Origin: Prosapia bicincta
Lineage: Eukaryota > Arthropoda > Insecta > Hemiptera > Cercopidae
Length of the DNA stretch: 64,000 nucleotides
NCBI GenBank assembly: GCA_036971475.1
Contig: JBAIZL010000005.1
Location: 64,397,655 to 64,461,654, forward strand
Direction: 5' to 3'
Shown: positions 1 to 12,371 of the stretch, in pieces
How positions within the stretch are numbered: position 1 is the stretch's first letter
Layout: every line of letters begins with the position of its first letter
Translations under genes and position numbers: made by a program
The notes under the pieces: model-generated
Told to the model about the DNA's origin: nothing
What the model saw: the letters and a program-made list of their open reading frames with translations, nothing else
Databases searched by the model: none

Positions 1-2190
1 AGTCGAAATAAAACACATTGTCGATTTGTACTAAATACACAGGATGAAGTGCCGACATATTCGTGCCATTGTAGGGGAACAAATAAACCCGAGATTGCCA
101 AAATATGAGACGTCAAGGGACACAAAGCGCGCAGCGGATATCTTGCAAAAGAAGGAACATCATTTTGGGAAATTATGATTTAGTACGACCCATTTATTAC
201 AAATCGTATTATATCTCATTTTACTTATAATATTCTATGAGATCCAAAAAGACATCAATTCAAACTTTGGCATCAAAAACACTGGTTCGGAACACTCGCT
301 GACTCCTGAAAGTAGTTACCAGGGGCAGTGAACGCATTGCAAACCAATATTTGTAGAATGTCATAGGAACCTCTGAGTATTTTTAGAACGGTTTGTAATT
401 TCCGCATAGATCCAAGGTCAGTACAATAAAGTGTCTGAAATGAAGTAAATGCCTAAATCTACAACAAATTTTAATCTCAAATGGTAAGCATTGTCTGGTA
501 TATGTTATTGAAGTGTTCGTCATAAAGAGAATTTTAATGACGTAGCCTGTGGTGATAAACCTATTGGTTATAATTGTGCTGAAGAGTTTCTGCAATGTTT
601 TCACTGTATTTAGGTTTTATCTATTGAATCTATGTCCCCAGAAAAATTAAACGTCACCTGGAAACTCTTCACCCGATTACGGTTTGGAAAACAAGAAATT
701 AACAAATGACAAACATAATTCTTTGTAAACTTTGTCTAAGCAATATAAACGCACCATTAGTCTTCTATAAAGAGGCTTACAGACTTGCCTAGAGTTAGAC
801 GTCTCACAGAGCAACAGTAGACTTGATTTTACTGCTTCCATATGACTAATATTACGCTTCAGGAGGATGCTGATAACAAATTCACCGTACATTATAACAG
901 TATGCAATTACACCATCAGCAGCATAGACATTACTAATCAAAAGTTTACGTTTCAGCTAGATTAGGCAACAGATGGCCATAAAGACAAAAATTTATTTGG
1001 TATAGAGCGGACCAAGTTACCGTGCATTTGGCCTTGCATGTACTACCACTTCTGAAAATATGCTACATATTGAGAACGTTCCATACAACAACAGCTTCTG
1101 AATCTAATATTTTATTATCTAATAAATTAATTATCTAATCTATTATTTTAAGAATGTTTGTTATTTCATGCCGACGCCAGTTTATCTAATATCGACCGCC
1201 TCATGCAAGTCCGATGTTTCGACAGTCCTTACCAAGGACTGCAGGAAAGTATATCAAGGACTGCGATGTCTCAAGGCCAAGTACACGGTTATGTTGTCCG
1301 TAGTATAAGTTAGTTTTTCTATTCACAAATAGTTAATTTAATATTTATATACTCCCAATGAAGGAGAAATTGGGAAAGACTTATTTGAGATTGTGTATAA
1401 TTCAAGACGGTAGGGAAAAATGTGTTGGCCGAAGGTCCGCGATCAATAGAAGACCATCGACGGGGCACCATACGCTCTACAGACTCGCGTCATTTTAAAC
1501 AGAGAGCATTGGAAGCGGTCAAAATTATTACACTTGGACCTCACAAAATCGGTAAAGCAAGCAATAAGCTTTAGCAAAAGCAGGCAAGACAAGAATGCAG
1601 GTTCGATGCGGAAATGTGTTATGGGTGATGAACATTTATTGTAATGGCAATCGGATATAATTAAAGAAAACACCACAACACCAAAGTGTGGAAAGGTAAT
1701 AAACATGGGAAAGAAAAGTAGGACTAGAAAAAGGAAGAGATATAGTGATTGCCCAACACTGAACATAAAAAAAAGATGAGTACTCCAAGTGAACCAGTTA
1801 TTTTAACAAGAACCAACACAAACGTTAACCAACTAACACGTCGTATTTATGTGTGACAAGTGTAAGGTAATGTATTGTGGCGATTAATATATTATAAATG
1901 TATTTTTATTGTACGGTTAGCTTAGTAGACGAGAAGGGTAAAATTACTTTCATTAGATACGGATGTTATTTTGCATTTTTTTTACAGATAATGCAAGAAA
2001 ACGATTCAGATGAAGGGATAATATTAGAAGGGAAAGGGATTTCACTCAATAACAAAAAAACCCAGTAATAACGAAATAGGAATAAACTCAGAAGGTTCCG
2101 TTGAACATTAGTCAGTATGGTTATTCACTTATACGTAGTATAATCATTAAACTTTTAAAATGACTATTTTCTGATTATTTTTGTTTCCAG
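1..2190 (+). other. Gene 1 intron (3' part)
   Basis: This is inferred to be the intron ahead of the last exon of gene 1. No match to the preceding conserved exon (the one encoding KEMLPNEYGGEAG in genes 2 and 3) is visible here, so that exon lies left of the window. The sequence is AT-rich and carries a dispersed repeat at about 1000-1945. The small open frames inside show no recognisable protein. Confidence 0.6.
1000..1945. repeat. Dispersed repeat, copy A
   Basis: Blocks here recur at 10690-11940. About 1030-1300 matches 11640-11890 in the same orientation (shared strings such as GTACTACCACTTCTGAAAA and TCTCAAGGCCAAGT). About 1545-1740 matches 10690-10880 in the same orientation (TTATGGGTGATGAACA, GTGTGGAAAGGTAATAAA). 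About 1790-1945 matches 10985-11150 in inverted orientation. The class is unknown; no terminal repeats or coding motifs are evident. Confidence 0.6.
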
Positions 2191-2345
2191 GTGCATTTTA
2201 TAAGTTCAATGAAGGCTTTCGTCCATGGTTCCAGGCGGACGGCAAAATTGCAGTGGACGAAACGAAGAGACCACAGAAATCCGTCTACAAATCTAAACAG
2301 CTTTATGGCGTTGAAGGCTCATTCAAAAAACTGAACATCGATTGA
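2191..2345 (+). CDS. CRAL-TRIO protein gene 1, last coding exon (partial gene)
   Basis: This is the terminal exon of a CRAL-TRIO (Sec14-like, hydrophobic-ligand-binding) protein; the rest of the gene is left of the window. A polypyrimidine tract and AG end at 2190. The exon opens in phase 1 with GT-GCA and encodes FNEGFRPWFQADGKIAVDE followed by a PQKSVYKSKQLYG segment and a closing GSFKKLNID before TGA. Length (155 nt), phase and nearly every motif match the last exons of genes 2 and 3, whose C-termini end in GSFKNLNLD and GSFRAINLD. Protein-family assignment rests on those complete paralogues, because this tail lies outside the lipid-binding domain. Confidence 0.85.
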
Positions 2346-2493
2346 ACCCTGTTTGAATTAAATGTTATATAGGTTAAATATAATTTTGTATATAACTAAT
2401 TTGATCTTGTTAATATACCGAAAGATTTGGCTTACATTTGCTTACAGCAACACCCTTATAGAAAAATGTGGTCAAGAACACCTAATATAATGA

Positions 2494-2499
2494 AATAAA
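2494..2499 (+). promoter_or_regulatory. Candidate poly(A) signal of gene 1
   Basis: AATAAA about 150 nt after the gene 1 stop. Its position is plausible for a 3' UTR, but the AT-rich context makes chance matches common. Confidence 0.35.
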
Positions 2500-3862
2500 A
2501 TAGGTGTATGCAGTACATCATACATGGCCAACTTCTTTAACCCTGAAGGGCCACTTTAATATTTTCAGTGAAGACAAGGCTGCCAAATGTAGGCAACATG
2601 TATATCGTATAAAATGCGTAAAATATAGATCAATAAACGTTAAATATTTTCATGTACATTTAATATCAAGCTCAATGTACGAAGGATCAACATAAGTATA
2701 TAGTATTTAATCAGGTTGTTTTTTATTATCCGAGCACAGCATTGGAAACAAACTTTAACTTGTTTAAATTTAAAACCCATAAGTGTGCAGGCCTACTCAC
2801 TTCCCTTAATGAGAACACTGTGGACGGGCACAATCGTCCAACAGTTCATCAAAATCAATCTGAATTGAAGTGGTTGCAAACTTTAGCAGATCTCGAAGGT
2901 GGTTTTCAGTTGGTCTGTTGCGGCGAGTTGTTGCGGACGCACTCACAAAGAAGTAGGTGCTTCTAAACATTGAAACTATTACCTACTGAAATCACGTAGC
3001 AAGTGAAATTTCTCCTCATATCTAGACAGAAGCCCTGGGCAATGGAGTAGTGACGTCACGCCCTACGCACTGCAGCACTACCTATTACTACTACTACAGC
3101 TGCCTACTGACTGTCATGCCGTTTACCGTTTCCTAACAAAAAAATCTTTTAGCGTTCGTACGCGTAATTAACAAGTAAATTAAACTTGTTACCTTGTATA
3201 TCGAATATTTTTTTGTAATCGGTGGACTTTAGTGATAAGCTTATGAGGAAAGGTCAACCTCTTTACAAAGTCGGAGGTGACTCTTTTTGGAAAAGATGCT
3301 CCCACAGATATAGATCACATATAACTGTGGTACGGAGAAACCCATAAGAAATGTTTACATTATTTTAAAAAACGTATTACTTACATTACTTAAAAATAGA
3401 AAGATTCAATTGCTGTACTTTTGACAATTACTTGTGCTTCTATTAGTATCATGAAGTACACACAAGTCCAAGAATAGTTTCGACGCTAATTGTTGGGACT
3501 TATAACGATTGTAATCTTCCTATTTTTAGATAGATTCGTTTTAATGGACTCATTTTTTTATTTTGACATAATTATTAGAGAAAATATTTGCACCTGTTGA
3601 TTTAATGTATTCCAAATGAAGATCCTTATGGTTATGCTTACAATTAATCAAATTATTTAAGAAAACCCCTTTTTCGTTGACAATTTGATACGTATTCAAT
3701 TAAAAACAACATTCCTTTGATCTGAGCAATGGAGAAATTAATTTTCGTATTCTTTGTTCAATAATTTGTGCATTACATTGTAAGTGCACATAACAACATT
3801 GACATCAGAAGATGGATATTTCTATCTATTTAACTAATGAAACAGAACTGCTCACATCTTGC
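2500..3862. other. Intergenic spacer, no gene seen
   Basis: Spacer between gene 1 and the 94/102-bp array. The short open frames at 2504-2695 and 2742-2966 have no recognisable domain. A small GC-richer patch with TGACGTCA lies near 3050. Nothing here can be assigned. Confidence 0.5.
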
Positions 3863-6800
3863 GACTTGCAGATCCTTATCTACGACTAGGTATGATCTGC
3901 AATCAGTGCAGTGTATTTTTGATGTGGTACTTTGCACAATAATGTTTGCACTACATGACTTGAAGATCCTTATCTACGACTAGGTATGATCTGCAATCAG
4001 TGCAGTGTATTTTTGATGTGGTACTTTGCACAATAATGTTTGCACTACATGACTTGAAGATCCTTATCTACGACTACGTATGATCTGCAATCAGTGCAGT
4101 GTATTTTTGATATGGTACTTTGCACAATAATGTTTGCACTACATGACTTGAAGATCCTTATCTACGACTAGGTATGATCTGCAATCAGTGCAGTGTATTT
4201 TTGATGTGGTACTTTGCACAATAATGTTTGCACTACATAACTACATGACTTGCAGATCCTTATCTACGACTAGGTATGATCTGCAATCAGTGCAGTGTAT
4301 TTATGATATGGTACTTTGCACAATAATGTTTGCACTACATGACTTGAAGATCCTTATCTACGACTAGGTATGATCTGCAATCAGTGCAGTGTATTTTTGA
4401 TGTGGTACTTTGCACAATAATGTTTGCACTACATAACTACATGACTTGCAGATCCGTATCTACGACTAGGTATGATCTGCAATCAGTGCAGTGTATTTTT
4501 GATGTGGTACTTTGTACAACAATGTTTGCACTACATGACTACATGACTTGCAGATCCGTATCTACGACTAGGTATGATCTGCAATCAGTGCAGTGTATTT
4601 TTGATGTGGTACTTTGCACAATAATGTTTGCACTACATAACTACATGACTTGCAGATCCGTATCTACGACTAGGTATGATCTGCAATCAGTGCAGTGTAT
4701 TTTTGATGTGGTACTTTGCACAATAATGTTTGCACTACATGACTTGCAGATCCGTATCTACGACTAGGTATGATCTGCAATCAGTGCAGTGTATTTTTGA
4801 TGTGGTACTTTGTACAACAATGTTTGCACTACATGACTTGCAGATCCGTATCTACGACTAGGTATGATCTGCAATCAGTGCAGTGTATTTTTGATGTGGT
4901 ACTTTGCACAATAATGTTTGCACTACATAACTACATGACTTGCAGATCCGTATCTACGACCAGGTATGATCTGCAATCAGTGCAGTGTATTTTTGATGTG
5001 GTACTTTGCACAATAATGTTTGCACTACATAACTACATGACTTGCAGATCCGTATCTACGACCAGGTATGATCTGCAATCAGTGCAGTGTATTTTTGATG
5101 TGGTACTTTGCACAATAATGTTTACACTACATAACTACATGACTTGCAGATCCGTATCTACGACCAGGTATGATCTGCAATCAGTGCAGTGTATTTTTGA
5201 TGTGGTACTTTGCACAATAATGTTTGCACTACATAACTACATGACTTGCAGATCCGTATCTACGACTAGGTATGATCTGTAATCAGTGCAGTGTATTTTT
5301 GATGTGGTACTTTGCACAATAATGTTTGCACTACATAACTACATGACTTGCAGATCCGTATCTACGACCAGGTATGATCTGCAATCAGTGCAGTGTATTT
5401 TTGATGTGGTACTTTGCACAATAATGTTTGCACTACATAACTACATGACTTGCAGATCCGTATCTACGACTAGGTATGATCTGCAATCAATGCTGTGTAT
5501 TTTTGATGTGGTACTTTGTACAACAATGTTTGCACTACATGACTTGCAGATCCGTATCTACGACTAGGTATGATCTGCAATCAGTGCAGTGTATTTTTGA
5601 TGTGGTACTTTGCACAATAATGTTTGCACTACATGACTTGCAGATCCGTATCTACGACTAGGTATGATCTGCAATCAGTGCAGTGTATTTTTGATGTGGT
5701 ACTTTGCACAATAATGTTTGCACTACATAACTACATGACTTGCAGATCCGTATCTACGACTAGGTATGATCTGCAATCAATGCTGTGTATTTTTGATGTG
5801 GTACTTTGTACAACAATGTTTGCACTACATGACTTGCAGATCCGTATCTACGACTAGGTATGATCTGCAATCAGTGCAGTGTATTTTTGATGTGGTACTT
5901 TGCACAATAATGTTTGCACTACATGACTTGCAGATCCGTATCTACGACTAGGTATGATCTGCAATCAGTGCAGTGTATTTTTGATGTGGTACTTTGTACA
6001 ACAATGTTTGCACTACATGACTACATGACTTGCAGATCCGTATCTACGACTAGGTATGATCTGCAATCAGTGCTGTGTATTTTTGATGTGGTACTTTGCA
6101 CAATAATGTTTGCACTACATAACTACATGACTTGCAGATCCTTATCTACGACCAGGTATGATCTGCAATCAGTGCAGTGTATTTTTGATGTGGTACTTTG
6201 CACAATAATGTTTGCACTACATGACTTGCAGATCCGTATCTACGACTAGGTATGATCTGCAATCAGTGCAGTGTATTTTTGATGTGGTACTTTGTACAAC
6301 AATGTTTGCACTACATGACTACATGACTTGCAGATCCGTATCTACGACTAGGTATGATCTGCAATCAGTGCAGTGTATTTTTGATGTGGTACTTTGCACA
6401 ATAATGTTTGCACTACATAACTACATGACTTGCAGATCCGTATCTACGACTAGGTATGATCTGCAATCAGTGCAGTGTATTTTTGATGTGGTACTTTGCA
6501 CAATAATGTTTGCACTACATGACTTGCAGATCCGTATCTACGACTAGGTATGATCTGCAATCAGTGCAGTGTATTTTTGATGTGGTACTTTGTACAACAA
6601 TGTTTGCACTACATGACTTGCAGATCCGTATCTACGACTAGGTATGATCTGCAATCAGTGCAGTGTATTTTTGATGTGGTACTTTGCACAATAATGTTTG
6701 CACTACATAACTACATGACTTGCAGATCCGTATCTACGACCAGGTATGATCTGCAATCAGTGCAGTGTATTTTTGATGTGGTACTTTGCACAATAATGTT

Positions 6801-7605
6801 TGCACTACATAACTACATGACTTGCAGATCCGTATCTACGACCAGGTATGATCTGCAATCAGTGCAGTGTATTTTTGATGTGGTACTTTGCACAATAATG
6901 TTTACACTACATAACTACATGACTTGCAGATCCGTATCTACGACCAGGTATGATCTGCAATCAGTGCAGTGTATTTTTGATGTGGTACTTTGCACAATAA
7001 TGTTTGCACTACATAACTACATGACTTGCAGATCCGTATCTACGACTAGGTATGATCTGTAATCAGTGCAGTGTATTTTTGATGTGGTACTTTGCACAAT
7101 AATGTTTGCACTACATAACTACATGACTTGCAGATCCGTATCTACGACCAGGTATGATCTGCAATCAGTGCAGTGTATTTTTGATGTGGTACTTTGCACA
7201 ATAATGTTTGCACTACATAACTACATGACTTGCAGATCCGTATCTACGACCAGGTATGATCTGCAATCAGTGCAGTGTATTTTTGATGTGGTACTTTGCA
7301 CAATAATGTTTGCACTACATAACTACATGACTTGCAGATCCGTATCTACGACTAGGTATGATCTGTAATCAGTGCAGTGTATTTTTGATGTGGTACTTTG
7401 CACAATAATGTTTGCACTACATAACTACATGACTTGCAGATCCGTATCTACGACCAGGTATGATCTGCAATCAGTGCAGTGTATTTTTGATGTGGTACTT
7501 TGCACAATAATGTTTGCACTACATAACTACATGACTTGCAGATCCGTATCTACGACCAGGTATGATCTGCAATCAGTGCAGTGTATTTTTGATATGGTAC
7601 TTTTT
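3863..7605. repeat. Satellite array, 94/102-bp monomer (~38 copies)
   Basis: Head-to-tail copies of a monomer containing ATCTACGACTAGGTATGATC, TGCAATCAGTGCAGTG and GTTTGCACTACAT. Two length classes alternate: 94 bp, and 102 bp with an extra 8-bp AACTACAT (or GACTACAT) unit. The first copies carry GACTTGAAGATCCTT, later ones GACTTGCAGATCCGT. Higher-order structure is visible: a block beginning near 4770 recurs 1,780 bp later near 6550, and shorter blocks recur at 290 bp. The 102-bp class is a multiple of three, which creates long false open frames of a 34-residue repeat. Confidence 0.95.
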
Positions 7606-7771
7606 GCAAAACAGTGAGATATGTAAGTTAAAACAGGTATTACATTTTAAACTTTACTGTAATCATCTTCACTAAAGTCACAGATGAAGTCGATAATTGG
7701 AAATAAATCTTCACGATTTGTGTCGGTATAATTAAATGTAGATGAATCGATGTTTTCATCGAAATTAACTT

Positions 7772-8020
7772 TTACCTTTCCAAAATAACTTGGTTTAAGG
7801 TTAGGCTAGTCAAAGTTTGCATCCTTATTTTGGATTCTACTTCAAATATTTGCCTAAGTGTAATTAAATATTGGGATCCTGCCATTGCTCGATATTTACC
7901 AAATCTGGCTTCTAATGCGTCTGTTTGAACCTTTCCTGGCAAAAAATATTTAAAATTCATTTGAGTTAGACAGAAATTGTCGGCTTCAATCAAAGCATGC
8001 TTAGTGTGACTAAATGCCAA
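7772..8020 (-). pseudogene. P-type transposase C-terminal remnant
   Basis: An open frame of about 82 residues contains KVQTDALEARFGKYRAMAGS and a following LRQIFEVESKIR. This resembles the conserved C-terminal block of P-element/THAP9-type transposases (pattern QTDxLExRFGxYRxLxGxNY followed by a helix ending ExExKxR). It is preceded by a stretch (HALIEADNFC) that also fits that family. No THAP DNA-binding domain or complete catalytic core is present nearby, so it is a fragment. The match is from memory of the family, not a search. Confidence 0.55.
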
Positions 8021-8183
8021 ATGAGTGTCTCTAGCGTTACCCGGCGCGCGTTACTGCGTCTTTAGGAAATCAGCAGTTGTTTTATAATTGCTAATATTCA
8101 TTAAAAACATTCACCAGTTTCGGAAATTAGAATGAATGGATCCCAGTAAATTTGGAAAAAATTTTGGGATTGCAGTGCTTCTA

Positions 8184-8926
8184 AGGCTGCGGACATACGG
8201 ACGGCATCTGGTGACGGCAATGCAACGCAAACTTGAGTTGCTTTTTCACAGCATATAGAGTTGAATGCATATATTTATAGTGGGGTGATAGCAACGCGAC
8301 TAGCGAGTGACACAGAAACTAGAGTTGCTCCATTCATGAAATGCTGTAAACTCGTTACTCAGTTGCCAGTAATATTTGTTGTGTTGTGTATGCGTTTCTC
8401 AAGAGTGCTCCCGTATTTAAATAATTATTATTTTTATTTGTATTTTTCGTGTTTCTGTTGCTTTGAATAGGCTTTTATTATACTGCTATAGTGTGTCGGA
8501 AAAACAAAATATTGCTGCTTCTGGTCATGATTTGGGTACCGAACAACTTCCAGACTATATAAATAACTACCCGCAATTTTTTCAAAACATATAAAATCGG
8601 CACTTGAAGTATACAATTTCATTTCTTTAAAAACTAAATTTTATTTCATTGTAATGTAATGTTATTTCAAGTTTTGCAGTTATACATAAATGAGCAATTA
8701 ACATTATCTGAGCGTTACTGTTAATCTTTCTCCAGCTGAAATGTATTTCTCCATCTTTCTTAAAATATAGACAAGGACGCCATCTTCCTCTGAACACGAC
8801 ATAACTGACAACTAAACTAGCAACTTTATATGAACAGTCTTGTAAACCGACTAGCAACGTTTCTAATAACAACTCCAGTTTACGTTGCATTGCCGTCACC
8901 AGTTGCCTTCTGCATGTCCGCGGCCT
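8184..8926. mobile_element. TIR element flanked by TA (743 bp)
   Basis: The left end starts AGGCTGCGGACATACGG and the right end, read on the other strand, starts AGGCCGCGGACATGCAG. The inverted match continues inward through GGTGACGGCAATGCAACG on both sides. Each end abuts TA (8182-8183 and 8927-8928), consistent with a 2-bp target duplication. Internal sequence has subterminal repeats resembling ACTAGCAAC but no transposase, so it is non-autonomous. The superfamily is uncertain (Tc1/mariner-like by TA, or another TIR class). Confidence 0.7.
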
Positions 8927-9619
8927 TAATGTTGAAAGGTTTTACTCTTATATAACGTAGCCCGTTTTCTCATCAACGGCTTTAGTATATGTATTGAAAT
9001 CGCCCTCAGTGAAATGCAGATCGCAGACTTGAGTATAAGCAGTAGGACTGAAGGTTTTTCGATGAATTGCATTCACCCATTTCCTACCATTCTCTTCATC
9101 TTTTGGAAATCAAAAACACCGCACTTTTGGGCCATCACTTGTGTAGTTACCACGGCAGTTTGGCACACAACACCTGTATACTATCCTGAGGTTGGAAAAA
9201 AGCTATTTCATTCGGAAATGTAGAACGGTAGCCTATTCAGAATGTATGGAACTAGTCAGCGACACTATGGACATAAGAACGGAACTGACCAAAACCTCGT
9301 AGAACAAGGCCACCTGTAAAGTAATATGATAATCTTGTCAATAATTAGACGGTAGAAGCTACATTACACTTGGCGAAAGGAAATAATTATATAGCTGTGG
9401 TTATAGCTGTGGACAGGTGAGTTTCCTTGACGCAGCTACTCTACAGAAAGCGCTGCTATAATTAAATACAACATTTAGAATGACTTGGGAAAATACATGA
9501 CTTTGAAAAACCAGTAGACCCTAATAGAAAACAAGTTTTGCAGAAGCAACAACGTTCCTCACACATACGTCATATTGGCATATTGATAATGGTACAATGT
9601 AGCAGAACTATAAATGTAA
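8927..9619. other. Spacer without recognised gene
   Basis: AT-rich intergenic sequence between the TIR element and the 77-bp array. The 69-residue open frame at 9014-9223 shows no recognisable motif. Confidence 0.5.
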
Positions 9620-10700
9620 AGGGCGAGAAAGTGAATTACAATGCGAGCAATAAAAAGCTATTAGCTACAAAAAAACAACCTATTCAAACCCTATCCTTTG
9701 TAGAAGCAAACAATACAATGCAAACAATAAAAAGGTATTAGCTACAAAAAACCAACCTGTTCAAACCCTCTCCTTTGTTGAAGCAAACAATACAATGCGA
9801 ACAATAAAAAGCTATTAGCTACAAAAAACCAACCTATTCAAACCCTATCCTTTGTTGAAGCAAACAATACAATGCGAGCAATAAAAAGCTATTAGCTACA
9901 AAAAACAACAGATACAAACCCTATCATTTGTTGAAGCAAACAATACAATGCGAGCAATAAAAAGCTATTAGCTACAAAAAACCAACCTATTCAAACCCTA
10001 TCCTTTGTTGAAGCAAACAATACAATACGAACAATAAAAAGCTATTAGCTACAAAAAACAACAGATACAAACCCTATCATTTGTTGCAGCAAACAATACA
10101 ATGCGAGCAATAAAACGCTATTAGCTATAAAAAAACAACTGATTCAAACCCTATCCTTTGTTGAAGCAAACAATACAATGTGAACCATAAAAAGCTATTA
10201 GCTACAAAAAACAACAGATACAAACCCTATCATTTGTTGAAGCAAACAATACAATACGAACAATAAAAAGCTATTAGCTACAAAAAACAACAGATACAAA
10301 CCCTATCCTTTGTTGAAGCAAACAATACAATGTGAACCATAAAAAGCTATTAGCTACAAAAAACAACAGATACAAACCCTATCATTTGTTGAAGCAAACA
10401 ATACAATACGAACAATAAAAAGCTATTAGCTACAAAAAACAACAGATACAAACCCTATCCTTTGTTGAAGCAAACAATACAATGCGAACCATAAAAAGCT
10501 ATTAGCTACAAAAAACAACAGATACAAACCCTATCCTTTGTTGAAGCAAACAATACAATGCGAACAATAAAACGCTATTAGCTACAAAAAACAACAGATA
10601 CAAACCCTATCCTTTGTTGAAGCAAACAATACAATGTGAACCATAAAAAGCTATTAGCTACAAAAAACAACAGATACAAACACCATCCTTTGTTGAAGTA
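9620..10700. repeat. Minisatellite, 77-bp monomer (~14 copies)
   Basis: Tandem units with AAAAAGCTATTAGCTACAAA, CAAACCCTATCCTTTGTTGA and GCAAACAATACAATG. Two sequence types alternate: one has CCAACCTATTC and the other CAACAGATAC in the same position. The array runs directly into copy B of the dispersed repeat. Confidence 0.92.
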
Positions 10701-11940
10701 AGCAATTAGCTTTAAGAAAAGCAGGCATGACAAGTATACGTTCTTCGCGGAAATGTATTATGGGTGATGAACAATAATAGATATCGCAAATCGGATATTT
10801 AAAAAAAACACACACAAAACCAACGTGTGGAAAGGTAATAAAAGATTTGTGAGAGAAAAGCAGGGCTAGAGAAAGTAGGATAAAATGACTATCTGCCTCT
10901 GAAAGTAGGGAAGGGACCTCAAGTAAACCCGAATGGTTTCTCCAAAAATTATGAAACTTTAGTTCAGTCTATTCACATGGTTTGGCCCTTCTCGCCAACA
11001 ACGCTAAACGTACAATAAAAATACATACATAACTTAATATTCCCACATTAAGTGCATTACCTTACACGCTGTTTCTTCACGATCAAGTACGTAATGTGTT
11101 AGTTGATAAATGTACCTGTTAGTTCGGTTAAAACAAACCTATTGTAAACATTTCGTTAACGCACTAGAAGTTTACAATACACTGAAGAAGGATGAACAGC
11201 GAGCTACTCCTAATCCACAGCCCAGCTCCTTCGGTCAAGCAACAGGATCAGGCCGCCCAGAGAAATTTCGGGCCACTGGGCAAACATGAGTTCATCACTT
11301 CTAACATAGGCATATACAACTCTGTATATTCCATGACATTAATGAATGTTATGTGTCCTATTGTGTTAGCCCGAATATTGTTTTAGCGTTTTAAGTATAC
11401 GTTTTACATGAGGATACGACCATAAACGTCTAAGGCGGTTTTGCTTTTAGGCCTATTATAGATCATTTAAAAAGATCATATATTATAGATCATATTTTAG
11501 ATGCATTTCTTATATCAAGGCATTAAATGCTAGCAGATACCTACTGTAACAGAGGAAGAGATTTTATCACGGGTAGCAACCGTGTATAGTGCGTACCACG
11601 TAACCGTGCACTTGGCCTTGTGAGATCGCGAAAGATTTCTCTTGTACTACCACTTCTGAAAACATGTTACATGCTCTATACAACAAGAGCTTCTTCATCC
11701 GATGTGTCTACACATTATTCAAGAATGTTTGTTATTTCCTACATAAGCTACTTTATCTAACATCGACGGTTTCTGCAAGTCAATTTTTTGACAATCCTTA
11801 TCATGTTTGTAGGAAAGTATTTATACCGACCTTCTACCCCCTCCTTGACTCTCCTACTGCGATCTCTCAAGGCCAAGTCCACAGTTACGTGGTCCGCTTT
11901 ATACACAAATATACCACTCCGATTGTCATGTCTCTATCAT
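10690..11940. repeat. Dispersed repeat, copy B
   Basis: Shares three blocks with 1000-1945, but in a different order and with one block (10985-11150) inverted. It lies upstream of the gene 2 promoter. No target duplication or terminal repeat was found, so the boundaries are approximate. Confidence 0.6.
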
Positions 11941-12318
11941 AATCCTGTAATCCACAATACTGTCTTCCACATCCCTCCCTTTCAAAAAATAATAGTACAG
12001 TAAAACGAACAATCCACAGCAAGAAACTATTTTGCAATACACTGTCATTGCCACTAGAAATCCCCAGAGCTATACCCACATTAATCCCACATTAGATAGA
12101 ATCAATGAAGTTACATGTGATGTTTTTATTCACATAGGTTCTAACTTTAAAAATTATTGTTTTTCATTAAATCCAAAAAACGAATCGATAAAAATAAATT
12201 TAACAATAATTATAAATAAAAAAAATTAATTCGCTGAAAATACAATTAAAACGATGCAAACAATAATAATTTTCCCGAGAAAAAAAGACTTATCGTAGAA
12301 GGTAAGGCGTCAAGGAGA

Positions 12319-12324
12319 TATAAA
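12319..12324 (+). promoter_or_regulatory. TATA box of gene 2 core promoter
   Basis: TATAAACCCGGAAAC, identical over 15 bases to the element upstream of gene 3 (36111), in unrelated flanking sequence. An initiator-like TCACTAAG lies about 30 bp downstream at 12349, then AGAGAGCCGTCA and a splice donor. Conservation between paralogues plus correct TATA-to-start spacing is the main evidence. Confidence 0.75.
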
Positions 12325-12349
12325 CCCGGAAACGGATGTGAATGAGAGT

Positions 12350-12371
12350 CACTAAGAGAGCCGTCACGCAA
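12350..12371 (+). other. Gene 2 untranslated first exon (~22 nt)
   Basis: Predicted from an initiator about 30 nt after the TATA box and the donor CAA|GTAAGT at 12372. Gene 3 has the same layout (GAGCCGTCA core, donor CAG|GTATGT). No ATG occurs within it. The exact start is inferred. Confidence 0.6.

Noticed and set aside
3863..7605. Series of 60-170 residue open frames as a repeat-protein family
   Set aside because: They arise from the 102-bp (34-codon) unit and end wherever a 94-bp unit shifts the frame.
3863..10700. CRISPR-like arrays
   Set aside because: Units are repeated end to end with no unique spacers, and the genome is eukaryotic.
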